Of a stretch of DNA of 64,000 nt, positions 55,101 to 64,000 are shown in pieces (positions within the stretch are counted from its first letter, which is position 1; every line of letters starts with the position of its first letter). The translations under genes were made by a program, and so were the position numbers. The DNA comes from Trichoplax adhaerens (lineage: Eukaryota > Placozoa > Uniplacotomia > Trichoplacea > Trichoplacidae). The DNA is taken from contig NW_002060945.1 in NCBI RefSeq assembly GCF_000150275.1, forward strand, positions 5,136,123-5,200,122, in the 5' to 3' direction. Below the pieces are notes generated by a model, which was given only the letters and a program-made list of their open reading frames with translations, made no database searches and was not told the DNA's origin.

Positions 55101-57943
55101 AGTACTGTAGTATAAGTATTCTAAATTAAAATACGAAATCACAGCAGAAAGCTTACCTTTTCAATAGCTCTGGTGCCACCAAAACGTCGTACAAATTCTT
55201 CAGGTGTAGTAATCTACAAATAAAAAAGTCATTGATTAATTATAACTGAGTTGCATTTATATTATACGACAGCGTATATTGTATGCTTCATGAACATCTC
55301 TCAAATGTATGAGCCCATAACAAATGACAATCAAACGCCGTGCCTTGCAGATTGTGATCAAATTTGAACGGTTTTTGTAATTCATCATCTACGTGAGGTA
55401 ATCCAGGTACACTTTATTTTGAGATGGTCGTCGTAGCATAGTATAGTACAGTCTGTACTATCGTGGTCACTACGCATTCAATTTACTTGACGCAGTGAAG
55501 ATGAATGGTGAAAATTTAATTTTTACGTTTGCTATCGCTAGTTTACAGCAGTAGACTTTATTTTGCAGGGTTAGTTTACGAGGCAGCTCAAGTTCGATTC
55601 ATCGATTAGAACATACTGGCCCATAATTTATTCCGTGACAGTACAGTATAGTACAGTACAGTATATTGTACTGTACAGCATACTGTACTGTACTGTACAG
55701 TATTGTCACACTGATACCGTTACTGTACTGTAAGTCATACTGTACGAGCCATGTTGCAACATTCGAAATTATCAGCTGATAAATAATAATTATTATTATT
55801 GTAAAGGTGCAGTACTGTACAGTACAGTACAGTACATGTATAATGATATTTAAAAGAAAGATTAAATTAAGACTTGCTTGACTATAACAATTCAAATGTG
55901 ATAAAAGTATACCATTGTAAGGATCTACATTACTAGATTCACTATATAATCTACTCTGTATCATCCTTTTCATCGTCCACCGACTGTGAACCGCCGCTAC
56001 CGCGCAGTATAAAATTAAAAAATTTATCTATGTAAAGCTGTTGTTGGGTGTTCAGGTCCCTGGTTCACTCTACTGTACGTCATAAAACTACTAATAGTAG
56101 TGCTATACTGTAAATAGTTAGTTCATGTTATTATTTTATACCAATTTATATTCCGTCCATGCGCCTCACTTGGTTTAAGAGAGCAACGTTAGAAGGCTAG
56201 GGCATTACTGCGCCAGCGTCATAAATCGTATGATTATATTAATTATAATATTGTTATTTTTTTACAGTTAATTCTATTTTATTTATTTTCCTCTAGTGTA
56301 CTGTACAGTATTTTTTCTTTATTTATTTTACTGTAATGTACAGTACTGTACAGTACTGTATATTTTATTTTATTATTTCGAGGACCTGGCATGGCCTGGC
56401 ATAAGACAAAGAAACGGTTCAGAGTTCAGAGTTCTCCATTACCACTGTACACTTCAGTGTACAGTACTGTACATTCATAGACGGTACTGTGCTGTAGTGG
56501 TATTTACTGTTGTTAAATTATTTTATTGAACGTCATCGTTCAAAAAATTTTTAATTTATTTTTTACTGAGGTGGAGGACCAGCATACAGTTGAACGTGCA
56601 GAGGTCCATGCTGCAATAAAATATTCAAATTCATACCGTATACCCTACTGTAGACCATATTACAGTACTCGTACTGTAGCACAGGAGTTTTCTGTGCTCT
56701 GCACACATTAGTGGTATCTATCATTGCAATGCAACATCGTGATGAAAGGCAATTATTTCTCGAGTAGTCCCTGGCGATGTGTGATAATATATTTATACAG
56801 TATATATACTGTACTGTATATATTTATATCAATCATGAATCAGTGCGCTATACTTTGAAAACACGGCCTCTGCACAGTACAGTACTGTAGTGTGGCCGAG
56901 TGGCAACGTTTATATAAGGCTAATGCATAAAGGGAGAGAACTCTCACTATTATTGTCATGGGCTAAAAGGCCTCAAAAATTTTCATACAAAGGCGATTTT
57001 ACTGCAACATAAAATTCGAAATATGACGCAATCGGGCATTAATATCTATCTACCATCTTTCGCAATCTTCAATTTCAAATGTCCTGTAGTCGTAATATCG
57101 GGGTTATTTATACCGTACACAAAAGCATATCGTACTGTATCATGTATTATCGTATTGTCCCTTCATTACGGTACAGTACGTGATATGTCGTAGTCATCTA
57201 TACAGTAACTTACAAATTAAGACAAAAAACTTCACTGAGAAGAACTGCATATGCTGCGTATGATTTATCCATCGTTTCATATATAAAATTGAAACAGTAG
57301 CGTTATTATTTTTAGACATAGCATAGATGCAATGAAATATCATTCAGTTAAATCGTGTATACGCTGAACGATAGGTAGAAATTGTAGATGCAGTATACAG
57401 TACGGTGGCTCAGGCGTATAAAATCAAAAGATGTAACATGTAATGTAAAGTGATATAACGATTGTACTCGAATAAATCAGCCCGATGATGTCGTTGCTTA
57501 ATAATGTAACTGTACATATATACAGTATACTCGTATACAGAACACAAATTAAGTACGGTGATATATTGTTATAAATCCATCTGTGCGGAGAACTACAGAT
57601 CTACAGCTGTAATGATGGAGAGCTACTTTTCCGATGAATCTTACTGTAATATTCTTTTTGTGAACTGTTAAGAGGATTTTAAAAAAACTAACTATTAAAT
57701 ACAATGTTGACTTAAATGGCTTACCGTAGAGTTAGCTAAGCTGTCTTTAGATGAGCTTTTTCGGACCAAACGAAAACTAGCTGAAGTCGGCATAGTAGGC
57801 TTTGGCTTGTTGACCGGACTATTCTTTGGAGAAGTCTCCTGATGACCATTTACTTGTGGCGCTGAGAAGGATAGAACATTATCATCAGCATCTGAATCAA
57901 TCGAGACTGATCTTTTCAATTGGCGTTCGCTACTCGCGCTCAT
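41581..57943 (-). CDS. ACC: Acetyl-CoA carboxylase, eukaryotic multidomain type
   Basis: Complete homomeric acetyl-CoA carboxylase, the cytosolic (or mitochondrial-surface) enzyme that carboxylates acetyl-CoA to malonyl-CoA with biotin and ATP, the committed step of fatty acid synthesis. Seventy exons (coordinates under the domain entries) join in phase into 6,894 nt, 2,297 aa; human ACC1 is about 2,346. Order: N-terminal regulatory tail (1-73), biotin carboxylase (74-595), BT/BCCP with biotinyl Lys759 (596-801), central domain (802-1545), carboxyltransferase (1546-2297). Start Met at 57941-57943 opens a Ser-rich exon; TAA at 41581-41583. No mitochondrial or secretory leader is evident, which suggests the cytosolic form. 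Introns are mostly 70-200 bp, except intron 1 (2.5 kb, repeat-rich). Two introns are GC-AG. No frameshift or internal stop was seen. Confidence 0.96.
46244..50386 (-). other. ACC central domain exons (23-46)
   Basis: Exons: 50318-50386, 50165-50242, 50009-50077, 49817-49936, 49617-49717, 49464-49552, 49270-49394, 49068-49181, 48867-48980, 48703-48792, 48502-48558, 48299-48412, 48110-48222, 47939-48041, 47725-47835, 47592-47648, 47473-47514, 47253-47393, 47095-47169, 46921-47010, 46775-46843, 46604-46695, 46418-46529 and 46244-46330. Signature stretches: [72 protein letters not shown]. This non-catalytic part positions the carrier. Exon 46921-47010 ends at a GC donor (GAG|GCAAGT). Confidence 0.93.
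50475..51715 (-). other. ACC BT and biotin carrier (BCCP) exons (15-22)
   Basis: Exons: 51612-51715, 51439-51520, 51293-51363, 51128-51202, 50977-51042, 50803-50887, 50653-50696 and 50475-50565. The carrier reads [16 protein letters not shown], then [20 protein letters not shown], then IHYVKRPGA. Lys759 in VMKM is the biotin attachment site. The intron between E and VMKM (50697-50802) starts with GC (GAG|GCAAGA), ends CAATTTAG, and must be spliced there to preserve the motif. Confidence 0.94.
51775..55213 (-). other. ACC biotin carboxylase domain exons (2-14)
   Basis: Exons: 55157-55213, 54785-54913, 54104-54223, 53836-53917, 53618-53716, 53320-53540, 53176-53228, 52944-53100, 52748-52858, 52518-52669, 52343-52412, 52082-52245 and 51775-51925. 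Diagnostic runs include [61 protein letters not shown], the ATP-grasp glycine loop [49 protein letters not shown] and [15 protein letters not shown]. All key ATP-grasp motifs are intact, so the domain looks functional: it carboxylates biotin using ATP and bicarbonate. Confidence 0.95.
55214..57724. repeat. ACC intron 1, rich in GTACAGTACTGTAC palindromic repeat
   Basis: A 2.5 kb intron in a gene whose other introns are mostly 70-200 bp, the longest other being 571 bp. Clusters of GTACAGTAC / CTGTACTGTA occur at 55638-55707, 55809-55837, 56296-56360 and 56455-56475, with single units elsewhere. The unit is its own reverse complement, so arrays can form hairpins. No exon seen; the ATG-started frames here are made of the repeat. 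Confidence 0.8.
57725..57943 (-). other. ACC ex. 1, N-terminal regulatory tail
   Basis: Exon of 73 codons, ending NST|GTAAGC. Rich in Ser, with [10 protein letters not shown] near the start and [20 protein letters not shown] near the end. The stretch aligning with the mammalian AMPK site (around Ser79/80) lacks its basic residue, while [10 protein letters not shown] just downstream fits an AMPK pattern with Ser65 as the acceptor. Confidence 0.9.
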
Positions 57944-58373
57944 TAATATTTCGTCTCAGCAATATCTGATTTCAAAAACTATTCGAAATTAATGGAAACA
58001 TTTAATGGGATTAATATGACAAAAAATTTAATTTATTACATACAGTGAAGTAGCGTGCTCGTCTTGCTAAAAATTACTGTGTTGATAGACACAACCAATG
58101 TGTGTATTTACTTACTGTACTTATGCTAAGATGATAAGATTAAAAACTCATATTTCTTGCTAAGATATTCAAGTACTAAGAATAAAGTAAAATCAACGAA
58201 ATAATGGGTTACCGAATGTGCTTGTAAGTGCATAAATTGCTTGTCATTTACCACAAAAAGGTAAAACAGTTGCGAACTGTTGACAGTGCCAGTGCTGACT
58301 GTGAGTTGCAATCTGCAAGCGTGCAAACGTGCAAATATGCAAACGTGCAAATCTGCAATCTGTGCCCTGCCCT

Positions 58374-59115
58374 GTACAGTACAGTACAGTCGTTAGTCAA
58401 GGCTGTACACAGTGTACAGTGTTTAGTACTGTGATTGTACAAAATCATCTGACCAGATACTGTACTGTACTGTATGTACAGTACTGTAGACCTGACAGTA
58501 TGAACTAAACAACTATAAACCGTTTCAGACTATTAATAATTAATTAATTAATTTAAACATTAAAATAAAAAATCTTTATTTACAGTTAAACTAGCTAGCG
58601 GCCAATGAGCTAAGCCTGGCCCTGTTTAATTAAAGATATTTTTTCTTGTTGAGGCTGAGGGTTTAACCTCAGGTAGAAAGAATAATCCAGAAGCAGTACA
58701 GTACAGCAGTGTACGCGTACATAAATTAGCGAAATGCCGTCCCTGAAGCCTGAATGTCCTTGTCACATAAAAATAAATAAAGGAATAAATAAAAAAAATT
58801 TTCAATAGATTATAGTACAAGGCCGCATGCAAGATCATGCCAGATGCAATGTGCTGCACAAAGGCAAGGACTACTACGCTTGAAGTATCGAAACGTTAAT
58901 AACTAGAGGAAGAAGCCTTTCTTCTTCTAGTAGTCCATGACGACATACGTTATGTGACTCACCTAAAAAAAAATTTATTTACGGTTAATAATATTCTTAA
59001 TTAATATGCTCACATGTACAATACTGTACAGTGTACAGTACCTTGGTCAGTGTGGTGTGGTGACTGTGAACTCCCCACACGGTACTGTACTGTATGTACT
59101 GTACTGTACGTACAA
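58374..59115. repeat. GTACAGTACTGTAC palindromic repeat clusters
   Basis: Three dense clusters of the TACAGTACTGTA-type self-complementary unit upstream of ACC: 58374-58391, 58457-58488 and 59019-59115. The same unit occurs in ACC intron 1 and at the right edge of the window. Confidence 0.8.
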
Positions 59116-59609
59116 TAACAGCACGTATGTACACATGTTAAATGTTTGTCTACATATCACGTGAAGCATCAAATGCTGATTCGAATGGTATAAGAATAAA
59201 TTCTGTAAATCACTGAACAAAAAAATTATTAAAAATATTCTTTATGAAGTTCAGTACACTGTAATTTTGTATTTCGGTCATATTAGAAAATAACTGACCT
59301 AAAGTACGCTATTAGAAACTTGTTACCTGAAACTATCGCTGAAGTACCAGCAGTAATGATAATTAATTATAACACGTAGTCATTATAGTGGAATAACCGT
59401 AGCTGTATAAAGTTTTTAAATATATTATATAGTATGGATAATATGCTAGACCACACTAGTTTTACAAAGTTGCAGTGCAGATATCGTTATGTTCTCTATC
59501 GCGACCCTAGGTCAATCATGCAATACTCGGTTAGACACTGCAAAGTAGCCTGATGCGTGGAGTCCACTTCTTTATTCGTATTGTCATTTTGCAATCATAC
59601 ATAACAGAT

Positions 59610-59736
59610 ATCACTGAAATAGAACAGAATTGAATGCCCTATACAACATTAAAGTTTGAAGCAATTTCATCGGGATTCTAAGTTAGTGCTGTTAGAATCT
59701 AGATGAAATCGCTTCAGATTATTCTATTTCAGCGAT
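59610..59736. repeat. Long fold-back (imperfect inverted repeat)
   Basis: Inner arms TGAAGCAATTTCATCGGG... (59657-59681) and its partner 59692-59716 pair at 22 of 25 positions around a 10-nt loop. Outer arms ATCACTGAAATAGAA... (from 59610) and ...TTCTATTTCAGCGAT (to 59736) extend the stem, with a 26-nt asymmetric bulge on the left side. Could be a small fold-back transposon or a hairpin RNA; nothing here decides it. Confidence 0.75.
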
Positions 59737-60315
59737 GTTTGTATAGCAACTATGTAAAGTTGGGGTAGATTAATGAGCATCTAACTACCTGCTACGAAGT
59801 GATCGCGAGAAGCTAAAATTCTGAGACATTAGTACTGTACTAACTCAACAGAAATGCAAAAGAACAGCTCTAAGGTGCAGTATTTAAATTTTTACATTTC
59901 TGCACAAATGGGTTATCCACACAAGAATACCTTGTTAAAAAATACTTTAGTTAAGAACATTTTATATCCACGGGTCACCCAGCTTTTGCAAATAGACCGA
60001 CACTTTGAATCTTCGTAGTTGGGTAGTTAGACATGGTGTTTATTTTGGCACCGCTAGAATCTTGCAATGTAGTACAATTGGGCTCGCACGATAAACAAGA
60101 CGCTAAGGATTTAGGATGGGTTTATTTCAAGATGAAGACAAGAGCAACATGAGCCACACATACGAGATTAATAGAACGAATTCTTGATATAAAAGTAGCG
60201 ATATTATGACATTGAATACATAGTTATGATCACGATAAACATAATACAAGCGGAATAGGATTGTATATGTTCGCATTTAACTATAAACTGGAAAACTAGA
60301 AATCTGTGACATGGA

Positions 60316-63300
60316 TCAGGGTTTCTTAAGTATGCCAGTATATTTCATAATCAAACGTACAGTCTCTCGATAGACCTTCGTAGCAGAATTAAGCCCCCAT
60401 ATGAAGTCTAAGTGTTCATAATCCGATAATGTCCTGTTAAAAACAAGATTGGGAATCTTGGACAACAATGACTTGACATCAGTAGGGTCTGCTAAGAAAT
60501 CATGGCCACCACTAAATACCGCCGTTGGTACGTGCATTTTATTCACATGGTAAATGGGAGGAGTAGTCTAGAACAAGATAGCATGATAAATTATATCGAT
60601 AGGAGAGCAAAAATTGGATATATATAAGCTGAGTTAAATATTTAGGATTACATGATAAATTGCGTTAAGGTCAGTAGGTGAGCAAAAAAAGAATACCTAT
60701 CAGCTGGGACAAATACTTAAGATTTCGTACCTGATCATAATGAAGTTTGTTCTCATGTTTGTTACCGAAATCGAACATCTGAAATTTCTTTGATAAATAC
60801 ATCTGCAAAAATATCATATTAAATGTGATTTCAAGCCTTAATAGTAAGAGAAAACTTTATAAAGCTATTCACATTAATAAATATTATAATATAAATTTTA
60901 TATCATTATGACAAAATTAAGCTTGATAAAACATCGCTATCTTATCATTGCTAAATAGCTAATAAACTGCTATCAATAATACGATCATAGCATTATTTAT
61001 CTAACTAAATTAAATATCTATAGTAGGTACAATAATACACTTTAGTAACAGTACAGACTACAGCGTATCAATCTACAAACCTGAGCAAAATGTAACATAT
61101 TGCGGACTGATGTACCAGCTGGTGTATGGGATAAGTAAACTGGAAGACGTGTCTATAAAATTACAAGAGATATAAGATAAGATTCAAAAAAATTGAAAAA
61201 GAGTTGCAGTTACTTTACATGAGGTTTTAGCTTTTATAACCTCTTCTAGTAACTATAGCATATTTTACAAGAGTACTACACAATATTACATACGACGTTT
61301 AGCTGTGGTTTATCGAATCCAGTTATTAAGAATATCATATCTTCACACAATTTGTTCAAATATCTTGTACCACAAACTTCAGTAGCCAATAGCTTTATTA
61401 AGAAATCGTTCGGAAGAAAGTCTTTGTAGCCTAAGAGCTGGAACAAATCCTTAAATCGAAATTAGGAAAGCAGATTTGTAGCACCTGATTATATTGCGAT
61501 GAAGTTAATCAAGTAACAATCACTATTACTTCGTTAACTTTGCACAACAATAATAGAAGGCTTATTGTATGCCAATCACTTAATAATACATACGCTGAGA
61601 TCTTGACTAATGTAGGCCAAATATTTTAATCCGCTTTTAATGTGATCAATAGTAGTAATTGGTGCTAAAGCGACAAATAACTTCACTTTTTTAGCTAAGA
61701 CATGATTTTTCGAGAATTCTGCAAACGCTACCAAAGTTCCTTGTGAATGGCCAACGTAAACCAGATGCGACTGCTTCGTAAAATTTAATACGTACTCTAA
61801 CATTGCAGGTAAGTCATACTTTGCTATTTCATCCCAACTGCAGTAAGCATAATAACATGATCTCAGTGTTATAAACTGAAGCAGGATATTATCATAAAAA
61901 TATTTGGATGATTAAGTATATAGTAGTATTTGCCTGATATCGAGAAGAACAATTGTCGGTTCACTATAACAAATTATTAACTCCTCTAGCGTAACCCTCA
62001 TATACAACTTTCACAGAGCCGGAAAATGGTATATAGAGAGCTGATAATAAGATACGTATACAGATGAAATTGGATCATTTAGACTATTATAGAGGCTATG
62101 AATGAATTCGAACGAGCGGAAGTGCGCGTATTAATGAAAAGATTTAATCAGTTATTTAACAAATCACAACGCTAAATAACATTAATTACTGGTACTCTAC
62201 TAATAGTATATATATATATATATATATAATGCGCTTGACAGTTTCATCGCAAGCATCACTATTTTAAGTAGTATACACTTAGACGATAAAAATGAATTAT
62301 TTTGAAAAAATTTTCATTGCAGCTACCATAAGATAAATCTGTAGTACGATCACAGTGCTAGAACTTCATGGCATAAGGAAATACCACCTACTTATGATGC
62401 GGTTGTTATATTCCATAATATTTTGTTAGAATGTACTAAAACGCATATACTACTTTAAAAGATTAATAACTGCAAGCTACAATAGACTATGAAGAGACTG
62501 CTATAGTTTTGTTTTCTAACTTATTAATGTAGTAGTTACTGTACGTATACAGTAGACTGCTTGGGGGTTCTATTTTATGCCTGAGACTCAAAATGATGAT
62601 ATGCGACATGGGATCATAAAGCATTCAGATATTATCTTAGCAATAACCTCCAATTCCAAAATGCATCCTGATCAGGCTTGAGAGTAACATGATTTCTAGA
62701 ATAGGTATTACCCCTAACATTTCCAAGCCAAACATCTAATTCGTTATCCGCTAAAATGAAACCTAAACTCTCATTCGATAAATTTATTACCCAATCGGCG
62801 CTAGAGCATAGCAGGCAGTGCATTAAAAATACGACTGGCTTTCTTTTGTCATAGTTGACGTCAATCGGCTTTTCTCTACCTTGAGGAATTCTTTGTATAT
62901 TCAGAATGAAACCATCCTCAGTCTTGACGAAATGATTTTCTACAGGATAGCCTTTGCTGGTGATTAGTTTCGTCTATATCGATTTATGGAAAGTGAATAC
63001 GAGAAAACTTCTTGACGAAAACTTAATGGCAATGTATCTAACGTACGCGTATATGCCTATACACAGTGTAATGTAAACGACGTTTAAAAATGGCTGCCAA
63101 TCCACTATAAAGCTGTGACGCCTGTAAAAACTACTGCCGGCAGCGAAAATGCTACAAGCATACCAGTAAGAGCGAGAGATTTCTCAATAGTAATCATTAA
63201 TTACACTGCTGCTCAGATATTGCGCAAGTAAATTACATTGCATTCATTGCACTCCAATATTCACCCAGTGTTCTGTGCAACTCTACTGTACAAGTGTATA

Positions 63301-63527
63301 GTATAGTATACTGCTCCGGTAGTTAATATAATTTTAAAATAGACCATTTTCTGGAGCTCACAGAATTCATTAGTGGAGGTAACTGTAATTTCTGATCACA
63401 AGTACAAAATATTACTTACAACATTTACTCCAATATCAGGATCTCCATTGCTATTTTCTGTGGTTAATACCGCAAAAGCGAACCCACAGACGATCGCATT
63501 TACGTAGAGAATCAGTAAACGCTGCAT
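60316..63527 (-). CDS. Acid lipase 2 (lysosomal/gastric lipase family)
   Basis: Second LIPA/LIPF-type lipase, paralog of 36597-40268. Seven exons: 63420-63527, 62648-62973, 61594-61837, 61297-61437, 61081-61152, 60731-60802 and 60316-60567; 1,215 nt, 404 aa. Exons 3, 5 and 6 match lipase 1 exactly in length (244, 72, 72) and all phases agree, so intron positions are shared. A signal peptide occupies about residues 1-22 (MQRLLILYVNAIVCGFAFAV). Triad by spacing: Ser176 in GHSQG, Asp344 in GGHDFLADP, His373 in YEHLDFIWG. Odd point: the oxyanion motif normally HGLL reads MHCLLC, with Cys89 for Gly. The exon 2 and exon 4 donors (GTTATT, GTCGTA) are weak. TGA stop at 60316-60318. Confidence 0.93.
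62207..62228. repeat. (TA)n microsatellite
   Basis: Eleven uninterrupted TA units in lipase 2 intron 2. Confidence 0.95.
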
Positions 63528-63819
63528 GAACTCAAGTGCTGCTTGTAAAGACTATTCTTGTTGTTATTAAACAGTTCCGATGTTCATAATAACAAATTAA
63601 ATAGAAAGAGTAGTACGAAAAACTGAGTACTGCATTAATCGCAGCTAATAAATAAAAAAAACGTACGAAATTTAGCAACTCTATCGAGTTTTAATAATTC
63701 ATAGTTATACTGTATAGTGTATACTTATACGCGTAGTACCGATTAATTAATTTAATTGAATAAATGCCATTTGGTGTCACTTCCAGTCCCGAATTTTTCT
63801 CTTTACAAGTGTGATATCT

Positions 63820-64000
63820 CATCAGCGAACTGTACTGTACAGTACAGTACAGTAAAGTTCTGTAGTTCAGTACTATACTGTACAGTATACAGTTTAGTAG
63901 AGTATTTACAGTACACTATGCATTACTGTACGTACAGTACTGTAAGCACACTGTACAGTACACTGTACAGTAACATACAGTACTGTATGATATCGCGCTC
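63820..64000. repeat. GTACAGTACTGTAC palindromic repeat cluster
   Basis: Dense cluster upstream of the lipase 2 start, running to the window edge. Units CTGTACAGTA and TACAGTACTGTA repeat with small spacers (63830-63853, 63870-63900, 63925-63985). Confidence 0.85.

Larger units (their letters stand above)
57944..60315. other. Intergenic: ACC promoter side and lipase 2 3' flank
   Basis: 2.4 kb between the ACC start codon and the lipase 2 stop codon. It holds GTACAGTAC-type clusters (58374-58391, 58457-58488, 59019-59115), a tandem run of GTGCAAAC/TGCAAATC-like units (about 58312-58355), and a long fold-back at 59610-59736. No exon seen. Confidence 0.6.

Noticed and set aside
55599-55973. 124-codon minus-strand frame in ACC intron 1
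   Set aside because: Largely low-complexity translation of the GTACAGTAC repeat (Tyr/Cys/Thr/Val runs).

Overview
This is a eukaryotic window, and the gene content points to an animal. It is AT-rich. Every gene I can support is on the minus strand and is split into many small exons. Introns are mostly GT-AG, with two GC-AG. I assigned exons by reading the reverse complement, matching it to family motifs from memory, and requiring splice sites and phases to agree. A neuron navigator (NAV) gene with both a CH and an AAA domain argues for Metazoa. Compact introns, low GC and about 10 kb per gene suggest an early-branching animal; a placozoan such as Trichoplax would fit, but I cannot prove the species.

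Layout by coordinate (transcription runs right to left). 1-1298: 3' flank of NAV. 1299-30976: NAV-like gene, 32 coding exons recovered, with the N-terminal exon not found. It encodes a CH domain, a long Ser/basic region, coiled coils and a C-terminal AAA-type module, about 1,521 residues. It has large introns, one of 10.3 kb. Two repeat families sit in its introns: a direct pair near 2.2 and 28.9 kb, and an inverted pair near 10.3 and 17.6 kb. 30977-36596: no gene recognised; it should hold the NAV 5' end. 36597-40268: acid lipase 1 (7 exons, 394 aa). 41581-57943: complete acetyl-CoA carboxylase (70 exons, 2,297 aa, all phases consistent). 57944-60315: intergenic, rich in a GTACAGTACTGTAC-type palindromic repeat and holding a long fold-back. 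60316-63527: acid lipase 2 (7 exons, 404 aa). 63528-64000: more palindromic repeat.

The right half is a lipid-metabolism cluster. A multidomain ACC, which makes malonyl-CoA in the cytosol, is flanked by two paralogous secreted or lysosomal neutral/acid lipases with the same exon structure. Points worth a second look are the NAV P-loop that has lost its last glycine, a GC-AG intron splitting the ACC biotinylation motif, a shifted AMPK-like site in the ACC N-terminus, the HC-for-HG change in lipase 2, and the repeat pairs. I found no convincing new multi-gene system.
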